A DNA stretch of 64,000 nt from Hofstenia miamia (Eukaryota; Xenacoelomorpha; Acoela), in the NCBI GenBank assembly GCA_004352715.1, contig SCFE01000004.1, positions 2,356,518-2,420,517 on the forward strand, given 5' to 3'. Every line of letters starts with the position of its first letter. Positions within the stretch are counted from its first letter, which is position 1. The translations under genes were made by a program, and so were the position numbers. The notes under the pieces were generated by a model, which saw only the letters and a program-made list of their open reading frames with translations, made no database searches and had not been told where the DNA came from. Positions 23,148 through 35,900 of the stretch are shown in pieces.

Positions 23148-25715
23148 AAACGAGGGTGACTGACACCTTCCCCTCTTCTGTAAACAAATAATGAGCACAG
23201 TAATTGCTGATATTGAAAGAATCATTTTCTTTCAATTGGCATAATCTAGTAATTCTAACAAACTAAATAAATATTGTGTGAAAATAATTTGCTCAATTAG
23301 TTTGACGAAGTTCTTAAGCAAATGTGAATTAAAGTGAACTATTTTCAATTTTGGTCGTAGCTGGTCCCAAGGGGGTGTCGCCCCTCCTCCCTAAAGTAAT
23401 TTTGATTAGTTAAATAAAAAAATACTTAGCAAAACATTAAAAACATTTAAAAACTAAGTCGGGAAATGCATTTTTAGAGTCTATTTTTTCAATATTTTCA
23501 CATGATCAAGACCATCAAAAAACCTTCTGCTCTTATCCTTTCAATGTCAGAGCCGATCTACAAATTTTTTATTGATTCAAACTAAGAACTAAGTAAAGAA
23601 CATCGTAGCTGTTAACAGCAAAAGGGTTGCTGTTTGCTGTTAACAGCTTCTTTAGTTGTTTAACTGGTTACTATAGTAGTTTGAACAAGAAACTATTTCT
23701 TAAAGAATCATTAAACATGTAAATTGTGCTACATTAAAATTAAGCGCTCGTGACTGAAAAAAATTACCATTCTAAGCAAAGCTTAAGAATTTTTCAAAAA
23801 TGCCACTCAGTGATTTTCTTTAAAGAGCATGTGGGCTAATTAAATGAATAAGCAATTTTTCCCAAATTTTCAAACGCTTTCTCCAAATTTGCAAATTGTT
23901 GCTGAGTGTACTCATGAAATTGTGAAAATTTGTACAAAATTGCATTACCTGAGGTATTTGAAACCACAAATTATTTTATGATGAAAATTCCGATTTCTTC
24001 AAATTCACTAAAACCATGATTTTTTAATCCAATTGAGTATCTGCTTACCCAAAAAATTTCCTTAAGCAGTTAGACTGCTCAAGCCCAATTAAGGATCGCC
24101 CTGCGAAAAGTCAGTGTTCATTGCACCTAAAACGGGTCTGGCAGAGCATAATTTCAAAACGTAAATAAAAGAGGAGACACTTCTCTGTTGTGTTGCGTTT
24201 TCAAATTGTAAAAAAATTCATGAATAATTTAATCTAAAACAACCTGGTGTCCTCTTACACATTTTTAAAGAAATTTATCCAAGCCTATTAGAAAATTTGT
24301 AAATCGTGAATGATGGGCACATCTATTGGTGAATGTGCACAAACTTACTGTCGAAAATTTATTCGAAGGCACAGTCCTCGTGGATGAAGTACTTTAAAAG
24401 ATTGACTATTTTTTGTTAAAAATTCAATTTTTCAAAAAGACTCAAATACACTTCACACCTAAAATTCAGATAATTCTAAGCCTTAGAGCACATGAGAGAA
24501 ACGCCGAACGTTAACCTTTTCTCCAACCAGTTGAGTAAGAGGCATTGACGCCAAAGGCAGGTTGAAGAAATTGAGCAAAGTCATGCCATAAAGTGACCAT
24601 GTTCTAGATAGGAAATACTCCATAACCTGTGATGAACTCGTGAGTTATGAGTTCTTAAAGTGTTTTAAAGAAATTATAAAAAATTATGAAAATGAAGATG
24701 TTTAAGGTTAATGATGTTTAATTCCTTACTCAATCTAACATTAATTTTTTTTTGAACATCAAGCCCCCTCTGTTTTTAAGTGGTTTGTGCCACTGACTTT
24801 GACTTTGCAGAAATCTTTAATTTTGCAACCTAAATATTATTTTCATGTTTATTTATCATGTTCTACAATGTTTATCATATCATCCTTACTTGGCATGAGT
24901 ACACCCGTTTTTTAATCTCATCGAAACAAAGACCAGAATTGTAGATTTACGGTGTACGTAAAAATTTGTTAATTAAATTGTGAAGGATTTATTGAAAAGG
25001 TGATTTCATTAAATAGTGTCTTTTAGAGCATATTCTAATTTCTCCATGATTAATTATTTTCAAAAAATATTTGAGAAAAGTTAGAAATACAGCAATCATC
25101 ATCAGCAAAAATACGACCAAAATAATGCACCTTTAGGTGTTTAAAAATGATTTTCTTTTCAAGTGAAATGAGTTTTTTAAAGGCATAACATTAACCGACG
25201 ATGTAAATTCTTTTGAAATTGCCGCTAATAGTATTGAACTTTAATTTGAACTAAAACATCGCAAATTGCTGTTTTCTATAATAGGAAATTAAGGATGTGC
25301 GGCAGATGTGAATCATAGATCATCAAAGTAAAAAATCGGCTCTTCATTACTCAAAAGGCCGTAAACGATTTAAAATATTGTAGAAATCTCAATCCCTACA
25401 TTTGCTTTAATATCTATTATTGACAAAAACGATGTATTTGACATTGAAAAACTTCGTTGAAGTTTGAAGTTGGAAACTCTCCATGTCATAACTGCGTCGC
25501 AGGCGAGTTAAATGTTGGTAGGAGTTTCTAAAACGATATTAATACAAAATGGTTCATAACTTAATAACAGACACCAGCTATTCGGGGCTTAAGAAAATTG
25601 TAATTTGTTCCAAACAAATAATGCGAAAAAACTTTTTGTAGTACATATTTGGTTATTCTCAATTGTCAATATATCAGTGGCTTCCAACTATTTCAAAATC
25701 GGGGGGGGGGGGGGG

Positions 25716-25798
25716 NNNNNNNNNNNNNNNNNNNNNNNNNNNNNNNNNNNNNNNNNNNNNNNNNNNNNNNNNNNNNNNNNNNNNNNNNNNNNNNNNNN
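25716..25798. other. Assembly gap flanked by poly-G
   Basis: 83 N inside a G-homopolymer context (G-runs on both sides). Frames giving poly-Gly are artefacts. Confidence 0.95.
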
Positions 25799-26391
25799 GG
25801 GGGGGGGGGGTGGGGTGGGGCAAGGGTTCGAAAAAAGTTTATTATGTGAAAACGTGCAAAGAATTATGAATCATTAACCTTAAATAGCTTCTGAATTTCT
25901 TAAGGTTTTCATAGTTAAATTTAAGCGCTCATAACTTACAAAAGCACCACAGAAAAGGGAGTGTTTTCTTTCTAGTGTTAAGACGTGCCTTTGTTCAATC
26001 TCTATTCCAGACTTGTTCAGTGGCACTACTTCAGACTTTGCACAGAGTGCTCCTTAATGGATCCTTAATTAAAGGGGTAATTTGAATGAATTTCAAAAAA
26101 TCATGTACATGAAGAACTGCATTGCAACTTTGTACTAATTTTCACCTTTTCGTGGGTGAAATTTGGAAATATCTTAAAATTTCATTAAAATTTCGGTTTG
26201 CAAATAGCTTTTACTTGATTATGCATTTGCTTGATTTAATAGTGACAAAAGTTTGCTTTGCAAATTTTATATTAATTTACAATTAAGTTTTGGGAATACA
26301 TTTTCAGTATTTATGCGCCTTTTCTTGTTAAATTTCAGTTTGTAGCCAATAGAATTTTCTTTGTTTTAAAATCAATAATTGAAGCGTCATT

Positions 26392-26860
26392 CCAAGCAAC
26401 ACGGATTCATGGACCACTGATGGCCCAGTATTGTTTCCATTGTTGCCCATTTTTGGCGTTCGGCCGCTGTAACATTAATGGCCCAATAATAAATCTCACA
26501 ATAAGCCAATAATGAAGAATTTTATTCATGTGATAAAAATATAATGTTCAAAATTGTTATTGGCTAACATTCCATAGCATATAAAGCAAATATATATAAA
26601 CTAACTGCAATCACTATGGTGATATTTTTTACACAAATTAAATTTATTACAAGACTAATTTGTGTTCATTGCTTATATAATATAGTTGAAAATATTTAAT
26701 AATATTTTGTTGAAATAATTTGAATTTGCTTAAACAAATTTATTATTGACTCACTGTTGAATTCATGGCTGTCCATTAATGACCCAGCAGCCAAACGCTA
26801 ATATGGCCGATAATGGCACACTAATGCGTAATCAATAACCCATGAATCCTTGTTGCTTGG
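26392..26860. mobile_element. MITE-like element, 469 bp
   Basis: Terminal inverted repeats of about 20 bp: CCAAGCAACACGGATTCATG at the left and CCAAGCAACAAGGATTCATG at the right read in reverse complement (one mismatch). Subterminal parts on both sides repeat TAATGGCCCAATAA-like words. The middle is plain AT-rich. No coding capacity and no clear target duplication. Confidence 0.75.
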
Positions 26861-27073
26861 GATATTGATTGTAGGCATTGATATATGGAATTTCAATAAA
26901 TTATTGGTTTTGAAATCTCATTTATGAAATACCAACATAATAATCCGGAAGCACAGTTATTACAATAATAATTGTGAAACAACTAGTTTTACAGTATACA
27001 AAAGGCTAGTTTCAGACCCAAAACAGAAAAATTGTGATTATTTTATTTTAAGTTCCTCATTTGTCTCTCAATC

Positions 27074-27960
27074 TACTAGTAGTAATAGACTTTATTTTCA
27101 ATAAAGAAAATAAAATTATATAAACAAAAATAGAAAAAAGAAATGTAACAAAAATCTGTTCCTTAATAAAATGAAACAATTCATTTTGGACGAAAAATTT
27201 GCAGAGACATAATAAAACAAATTAAATATGTTTCAAACCAGCTCCTTTAATTGGTTTTTAACATTAGGTTTGCAAAACAGACATACATATATCATTGTGC
27301 AGACGAATATAATTCGTAAGCTCTTTGTTTTTTAATGATAGGTTTTGAACTAATGATTGAAAACCTCAAAATTTTCAAATTATTTCATATTTGTCATTGA
27401 GACATACCAAACTGGTTATGCATAATCTAACATAGATAGAATAATGGTTTTGTATAGTGGAAACTTAATTCTAACTGGTGAGCTAAATGGACCATTCTTC
27501 TAATATACTTAAAAGTGTGATCATCAGAAGGTAGAAATATGCGTGCTCCAAGATATAGACTGAGAAACATCTAAAAACAAGTCATTTATTTCAATGGAAT
27601 TAGTAAGAGACTCACTGAGATTACGTGAATTCAAAGTAAGACCTTCAGTTGTTTGCCAAAACTCAAATTTATTATCATTGATTTGCACTTCATTAGCCTT
27701 AGCTGAGTTGAAGAGGCAAAAATCTAAATAGATCTCAGTAAATGAGGTACTAACTAGTTTCACATCATCTGCAAATAGAAATGGTATAGCTCAAAAACAG
27801 TCATCAGAAAGATGGACTCTTTGTACCTTGCTTTTGAAAACCTAATATTTTAGAGCAGAAAAACTGCATAAACTTAATAACAGTAACATTATTTGACTAC
27901 AATAGACTAATAATTTATTTCCGGTTAAACCTAATTCTACTAGTGCTACTTTTAAGTCCA
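27074..27960 (-). mobile_element. LINE 3' fragment with FADD box
   Basis: Minus strand. The RT catalytic box reads FADDVKLV (about 27775), followed by a GLTLNSRN block and LDVSQSISWSTHIS (27580-27524), the usual order after the catalytic centre. A partial upstream stretch (VELGLTGNKLL) lies near 27940-27900. The 3' end has AATAAAG-like sequence followed by TAC/TAG repeats, matching the LINE at 15095-19260. It is 5'-truncated and broken by stops. Confidence 0.72.
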
Positions 27961-30223
27961 CTTTTTTTGTTCACATTTTTGAAAAATTTTATTGAAGTCT
28001 GTTAAGAATTATTGAAAGCCTTTTGAATGGACACATCTGTTCGGTTGGGCTCGCTCATGCAATGATGACGATTTGTGCTAATGCTTATTTTTCTGTCTGA
28101 AGTACATATAAATAAGAACAACAACTACCTTGATATATTTTATTTTCTGAAAACAAATTGTGTGATTCCATTCCAGGCGCGCATTGCGCAAAGTAAGAGG
28201 TTGTCACGCCTTAGATAGAACAGAGCCAAGTCGCGAATTTAAGTCGAAAAAGAAAGAAGAAACAATTATCAATTTTGTGGTGTTTTCAGATATTAATCAT
28301 CTTCATTAGTTAGTGAGTTATAAGCGTTTAAAAATTATTTGGGGAAACCATCACAGATATTGAAAAATCCCAGTAGAATTATGGTTTAAGTATTGTACCA
28401 ATCAGATTTATGGTAAGCATACTCATTACCTTACCACCTTTTTCTGAGAAATTATATGAAGGTAGAGAACCAAAATTGAACATAATTAACAATAAAATGC
28501 ATTTTTATTCAACGTTGCTTGAAAAATTGAGTTAATACTTTATACAACTTTTTCCTTACATATATTAAGATATAATTTAATTAAATATACAGCAAAACTG
28601 AGTAGACAATGAAAAACTTTAGAGAAAAATATTTTGTAGGCTAATGTCATAGTACTTTTATGACATCATCAGGTTTAATTTTGCAATTCCATTTATAGGG
28701 CATAGTCAGATTTGTAAATTGCTGGGTACTTTAGGCCTAAACTAAGCAGTCCAATGTCTTAGCTAACTGAATGTGATGGTTATAAAATTCTCATAGTTAT
28801 AATAACTTTATTAAAGACAATATAATTACTTGAAATGACAGGCGACATTTAGAAAATAGCGGATGTGTTGCAGGTGAATTTTTTTAACAGATATACAGGT
28901 GCGGTGCAATGCGTTTTTAAAAAATTACACTCGCGTCCATCTATGCTGATGGTCAAATAGTTCTGTGCATAACACCCAACTGACGGGCAACTGACCAACC
29001 CAAAGTGCGAAAAGTCCATGTGACCCTGCCAACAAAATCATGTTTATAATTTTATTGTATTCAAAAAGATTTGCCTGTTGTAGCACAAAGTGCTCAACGT
29101 AGTAGTGAATTTCTAGGATATTTTCGCATATGCTAAAAAATATGAACAAGCTTGATAACGTGTCTAAATTGCTGCAGAAAAAATCAACAATTTATTTAGC
29201 TCTCAGCAATCTCGTAATTGTTACTATACCCAAGGTTAGACAAGGATTGGATAAATTTATTCGGATTATCTGTATCCACGCGAATGCGAATCTAAAAAAT
29301 GTAATTTGGATGTGGATAGGTTAGAAAAAATTGGGAATTTTTATACGGATTCACAATTTCTTCGCAAGTGACAATAATTGACACTAACGGCTTTTAACTA
29401 TTGTCAAATGCATCATTGTATTAGATCCGCTTTTGTTCTGGATATTTCTATTCGTCATAAACTTCTGCCTCTGTTTTTTCTGCCGAACTTTTGTTTTAGA
29501 CTTATTTCCATTTTGGATTTCTGAATTTTTTTTCTCATGCAAACATAGAATGATCTAACAACTTTATAATTTCTGTTACCCCATAAACAAGTTCCTCAAT
29601 TCTTGCTACACAAACATTACATTAAAAAACCCTGTCTTTGTGGTAGCAGGGGAAGCTGAATTTCAATTCATGTTCAACATAGGACAGTCTGCACAAACCA
29701 AAACTTAGACAAAGTCTGTTACATTTTCCACGCAATCATCCAATCTTAGCCTGGGGCTGCATTAAAAGATTTCACAACAAATAGTCAATTAGTGATTAGC
29801 AGAATTTTGAAGATGGAATGAGTGATGTTGAAAGAATTACTAATTTAAAAAATCAAATAGCAAATTCATTAGTAATGTGTTTATGAAATCATAACTAAAA
29901 AATAACTACAGAGAAGTTTTTGAAAGGCCTCTATATTTTTGGATACGCCTATCATTGGTGTATAATTTCTGCTCCAGATGCAATGCACAAAGCTCATTGA
30001 ATGATAGGAATTATGTGTCATTCAAACAAAGTTTTCTGGTTTAAATTTAAACTAAGACAAAAGAAGTCCGAAACTTATATTTTCTAAGAAACCACATGTG
30101 TTAAAACTGGGAAACTTGTACATGAAGCTGCGAAAGCACCAAAATTTTTAAGAAATCTGCAAAAATCTAGATTGTCGAATGAAAGCAACTCTTCAGCAAT
30201 TTTCTGACATATCTGGTATTTAC
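27961..30223. other. Intergenic, no recognised gene
   Basis: AT-rich. A GC-richer patch at about 28170-28250 contains ACAGAGCCAAGTCGCGAA, nearly repeated at about 51590-51615 as ACAGAGCCAGTTCGCGGA, so it may belong to a dispersed repeat family. Confidence 0.4.
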
Positions 30224-30495
30224 CTGAAGAAGATTTTTTGATGACACTCTGACAATAGCAGTTCTTTCTACAGATGCTTGCTAACCATCTAAAGATTTTT
30301 CCAAATTCTCTCATTCGAAATTTACTAAGGAATAATGCATGACAGAAATAAAATCTTACTCTTCTACAGAGCATACAGTTTATGTGTGTTATGTCCTAAA
30401 ATTTCACAAAATCAGGATTTTTTGTTGTCATGCATAAACTTCAAAATCCAGGAACTTTGAACAACCACTAGTATTTTTGAAAATATTTATATATG

Positions 30496-30527
<32 letters not shown>

Positions 30528-30799
30528 CATATATAAATATTTTCAAAAATACTAGTGGTTGTTCAAAGTTCCTGGATTTTGAAGTTTATGCATGACAACA
30601 AAAAATCCTGATTTTGTGAAATTTTAGGACATAACACACATAAACTGTATGCTCTGTAGAAGAGTAAGATTTTATTTCTGTCATGCATTATTCCTTAGTA
30701 AATTTCGAATGAGAGAATTTGGAAAAATCTTTAGATGGTTAGCAAGCATCTGTAGAAAGAACTGCTATTGTCAGAGTGTCATCAAAAAATCTTCTTCAG
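30224..30799. repeat. Perfect 576-bp palindrome with (TA)n centre
   Basis: The left arm (30224-30511) is the exact reverse complement of the right arm (30512-30799) wherever compared; symmetry positions sum to 61023. The centre is a TA tract (30496-30527). The right arm ends immediately before a single N at 30800. Either a real hairpin-forming palindrome or a snap-back assembly artefact. Confidence 0.85.
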
Positions 30800-30800
30800 N

Positions 30801-31521
30801 ATATATATATATATAGTCTATCTCTCCTTTTTGTTTCACATGCAAGCATTCATATTAGGATATATAAGCACGGTTTTGCGCTGACGTGAAATTTAGCATT
30901 TTTTAGCTGTAAATAGGCACATCATAACGCATCACATACACATGAGCATTTGAAATTTGATGGAATGTTGCAGATTTTTTGCGGATGTTAGAAAAAATTT
31001 TTAGATGTGGATTTGATGTGGATAAAATTTTCTTATAGTTTGCTGATGTGGATTGGATGAAAACTATAAAATGTTAATCCATGTCTACCTTTAACCATAC
31101 AATTAGCTAGAAGTGATTTTTTAATTTAAGAATAATGACATTTCTTAAAAAAATTTGCTAGATAGCTTTATGTACAAAAAATTCGATCTTACCAATTTAA
31201 CATATAACTAAACGTTTATGTTCGTATATTTGAAGTTTAAAATCAAGATCAGAATCTAGAAAAATTTTTTTCTAATTAACTAAAAGAAGCTTTTGCAACA
31301 AACTAAAACCTATTATTCAACTACTTTCCAAAATCGCTTCCGGAATTTACAAAGCATTGAAAATTATCCTAAAAACAATATATTATTATTTATTCATCCA
31401 CTTCGGAGTAGAATAATGTTTAGCATTTCTTTCATATGAGACAGGTGAAAGAACATTAGTTAATTTCTTCCCATATATATATATATATATATACACACAT
31501 ACATATATACATATGTATACA

Positions 31522-31571
<50 letters not shown>

Positions 31572-32559
31572 CTAATTGAGCTAAAGTAGCACAGCAATTT
31601 AAGCCTTAATGCTACATTATTTTAACAATTATAGATATATACATGTAAACTATCGAAATTCCTAAGATATTTATATTTCAATTCAATTAATAAAATTAAA
31701 AAACTGATTGATACTATGCAAAGAACTCATATATAGATGAAATCAAAATTTACATTATTCTAGAAATGTAGTTATAAATGCTTAGAAAACTTTGCAATTT
31801 CAGCTCAAGGCATGATCATTTGCATCTTTATAGACTAAAATAGCTTTTATATACGTGCATAATATGTATAACACACACTTTAAATATACAATGCAATTAA
31901 AATTTACCGACCCAAAACTTGCCGAAGAACAACAAAAATATTGCAAATTTTTTAAGAAATTTGCTTTTACTTTAGAAAGAATTTTGTGATTAATTTATAA
32001 TGAATAAAGATCTCTTTCAATTCCATAGAAAAAAAATTCAAATTTTATCATTGAAATAACAGAAAGCGCTTGTGGAAAAAAGCCCAATTATTGACAGAAT
32101 TATTCTCAGATGGCTACACTTTCGAACGCACAAGTTCTTTGTTTCAAATCCTGAGATTATTTGACAAATATAAAAAAGAAACAGATGTTAGCTAAAAATT
32201 TCTAAGCATACCAACAACATAGCCAACTTGGTTTCGAAATTTACAATAAATTGAATTGCTTAAAAATATTTAACCACAATAAATTTTTATGGAAAACATT
32301 GTTTTAGGTATTAATAAAATCCTCGATTCTTTTCAAATAATTAGTTTTAAAAAGGAAAAGCCATTTAGAAAATTTCAAAATATTTAAAAGTAGGTCCTCG
32401 AAATCGAAAGATTATTAAGTGCATTTCGGTTATTCTTCAATAGCTTTATTAGTTTACCTGCTATCCGCACCTGTTGCACATATTTACAAATTTGCAAAGA
32501 TATATATATATATATACAATATTTACAATATACATATAGACATATTTACAAATTGACAA
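30801..32559. other. Intergenic with TA microsatellites
   Basis: Long TA/CA-rich microsatellite tracts at about 31473-31568, otherwise AT-rich with no recognised gene. Confidence 0.5.
31525..31568. repeat. (TA)n microsatellite
   Basis: 44 bp of TA, preceded at 31473-31520 by mixed TA/CA/TG repeats. Confidence 0.95.
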
Positions 32560-32985
32560 TACATACAACAAGCAGAGCACTTAAAAATAAACTAAGCTAC
32601 AAAATAAAAATAGGTTAAAAATGCACAATTATACACATGATATTTACAATAAAATGAATAAGAACAAGAATACTGCTAGAAATTTCGCCATATGTTAAAT
32701 TTTTTTGAGGTGCCAAATATATTTTGTTTGGTAAGTAGTTATGCTTGAGTAGCTTTTTAAATAAGTTTAAATTTTTTGCTTTGCGGATGTTGATTGGGAG
32801 CTTATACCACATAGAGCAAGTGGTAGTAGTAAATGAATATTTCCAGAATTTGTTTTTAGTTTGTACCTTGTTAATACACGTGTTCACACTTCTATTGTAT
32901 TTGATGAAGTCATTCAGGAAGCTATTTCCTTCAGATATGTTATTTATGCACTTAAACAAGGTTAGTAAACTGTGGTACTTTGTTA
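32560..32985 (-). mobile_element. LINE C-terminal tail relic
   Basis: Minus-strand frame 32959-32615 reads FLNDFIKYNRSV...TTCSMWYKLPINIRKAKNLNLFKKLLKH, matching the SMWNxLPxxIRxxxxLxxFKxxLKxxL end common to CR1/Jockey-like ORF2 proteins. Nothing of the RT core remains. Confidence 0.75.
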
Positions 32986-35900
32986 AATTCTGTTATTGAG
33001 CTTGTTTTGTATTTAGTTTTTAACAGTTATATCAAACCCTTCAGGTATAATAAAAACAGGTTCATTAGATTTGCAGTTAAAAAGCACATGCTTTAATCCA
33101 TATGATATCCTAATATGGAATTCTTTATATATGGAATTTGCAGACATATACAACCCTTACAAACTTATATATATATATTCCTACATGTAAAATAGTAACT
33201 AAATTAATTATTCTGAAAATTTTACATCTATTGAAACTTATACCGCCATTACTAAGGTTGGTTAACACTTATGTGCTAGACTAAGCTAGGCATGTTAGAA
33301 ACTTCTAATAAAATCTGCGCATTGAAATTGAAAATTCTAAATGGAGTTTTATATAATACTAATGTACAATTTCAAAACGTTGCTTAAGAAATTTTATAGC
33401 ATTCACTACAACTTGTATAATAGCATTTTTTTCAATTTCAACCCATTTTTTCCAATAGCACATTCGCACCCCAGCCCACCGCAGGTAATCTCCGACTTCA
33501 ACTCATGTTAAAAGAAGGACAAAACTGAGGATTTTTACTTTGCCAAAATTTGAATTTAATATTTACTTCTCTATTGTTTTTATTAGCATTGTTAATTCAC
33601 CCTATTTCACTACAAGTAAAAAATGCAGAAACCGTGTTCAAGTTATTTTCACTTTAACAAAATATAATTTCATAAAAATTTCATTCAAAAGGGCTATATT
33701 TCCCATTGCTAGTTTCGTTTTTGGCAACAATTGGAATGAACATAAAAGATAAAACATCATAGTAAGTTATCATGTTTTGTACTATATAAAAATCAAATAT
33801 AACACATAAAAACTTTTTAAGAAAAACATCACCGTCGTCAGATAACAAGCAAGGTTACGAGTGATTCATACTTCTCTTAGCACTAAGAAGAAGTTGATCC
33901 AGATAAATATAAGTTAAATGTTGCCGGTAATCATAATCACAAAAAGCCTTAGATACCTTATGTAAAAACTATTATCATTGTTTAATTTCTTTTGGTTCGA
34001 TATCACAATATCAGGTGTCTGAGAGAAGATAACAATGGTGCGAAATAAGGTTAATATTATGAATTCAATATACAAAAAAAGTGAATTCGGTGATGGAAGC
34101 ATAATATATTTTTTGAGTCATCATATATATGAATAGAAAAAATACCTACAATTAACAAACAATGAAATTCTCAACATGATTGGAAGTATTTACCTACTAG
34201 TGCTTTTGCTGAATTAATAATGAAGCAAGCAAAATATGCTTATAGGTCCGTCATTTTGAGCTAATGTCGCATTTCTAGTGCTAATAGATAGCAAGGGTAA
34301 ACTGCGAATGAACTGTAGATATTTTTAAATGTCAACTAATACGAAAAGGCCGAATCACGGTTAATGTAGGGCAATTGAGCTTCAGAGTTCTGTAAACAAA
34401 ATTTTTAGCGGTGATTCAGCACTACTATATGGGTTAAGTACTATAGTGATCCACAAACTGCCTTAAGACGGCATGTTGTCAACCCAAGTATCAAAAATTC
34501 TGATATCCAATATTTACAGCGAAATATGAAAGCCAGCTTGTAAAACGAATTTTCTTCATGCCACTGATAGCATCTGATATTATCTGATATTGAAGAATTA
34601 ATATTAAATGTTGCAAGTACGTTAAATCGGCGAAAGTTTCTAATAATGCCAAATTCTAGGTTGGAAAACTTGTGGATACATTTTCAAAAATGAAATGAAG
34701 GTTTCATGTCTTACAAGTAAAAATGTCTTTCTATAGCAAATGGGATCTTCCCTCTGTGAACACTGTAAAGGACAAAGAGTTTTTACATTTTGTAAACTTC
34801 ATTGATCCTGGTTGCTCGTCACAAAATTCCTTCTCAATGGCTGATTATCACAGCCAAATAGCTCTATAGTTCACAATTCCAACACCAAGCCAAAAGAATT
34901 ATGCAGATATACACATGAAAAACCCCATTCCACTGAAATAGATCATGTGCATTGGCGCAAAGACAAGAACGTCTCAGTGCTTGTGAACTGTAAAAAAAGC
35001 GACTAGCAAGTTAACTGGAAAGAAGGCAAGATTGGATGAGAAACCTGGATTCTGAGGCATGTAATGAGGATGATTGTTCATTATATGGATTTAGCTATTT
35101 AGAAAATTATGCACTTTTTGTTGTCCCTGGGCATGGTAAACTTACTTTAATTTCAATTTAGCTTTTAAAAACTCGTCACCTTGATCTTTACAGTTTTCAA
35201 AGTATATAAATGCGTTTTACGTGTTCTTAGACTTAGAATGTGTGCAAGTGATAAAATATAGTTATAAAAAGTTTTCTAGAATTGCAAGTAGTAGAGGCGC
35301 AAGGATTCCAAATGCTTAAACATTCTTCTTACATCAAGTTTTTTGAATTAAATGAAGATAGCTTTTCCGATTTCGATTCTTAACCTGATGCGTACATGTA
35401 AAGCGTGACGGGTAGGGTCCTGCTGAGATATTCAATCGAGTAGAAGAAAATAATATTTCCTAATTATTTAAAAGTAGTTCAAATATAAGTGAAAGTCATA
35501 TAAATGATATTTCTTCAATTATACTGGTATTTAGAATAAAATTATTACAAATCAAACTTGTTATACAGCTGATTCGTTATTTCTAAATTCAATTCAGTAT
35601 CCATGATTATTATTTTTATTATTGTTATATATGAAACTTCTATAGAAATAATAGCAGTAGGAAAAAATGTTTATAAAGCTGATATTGCGAGATTCCTTTC
35701 GGCATCAAAAAATATTTTATTGCTACGTCACTTTTTTTCATCTCAAGCATCAAGGCCGCAATCAGAACGTGATTTATGTTCATATAGACTGACGATCAAC
35801 GGCATGTGGTCACGTCTTTGAACAGAAACACTTCGTTCCATTTAATTTCTATATTTTGAAAATAGTACTACAAATACCCTTTAAATTTCTAAACTATTTA

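Larger units (their letters stand above)
20725..24795. mobile_element. Possible old hAT-like non-autonomous element
   Basis: The left end reads CAGTGGCGTCAAACC followed shortly by CCAGGGGGGCAAAAG; the right end, reversed, reads CAGTGGCACAAACC followed by CAGAGGGGGCTTG. CAGTGGCG plus a G-run is common at hAT termini. The 8 bases outside (GCTTGGAC and ACTTTGAC) agree at 6 of 8, compatible with a decayed target duplication. No transposase was found inside. The true size is uncertain because the interior holds an N and a duplicated segment. Confidence 0.35.

Noticed and set aside
34715-34870. Possible hAT transposase fragment (KDKEFLHFVNFIDPG)
   Set aside because: Too short and without further blocks, ends or TSD nearby.
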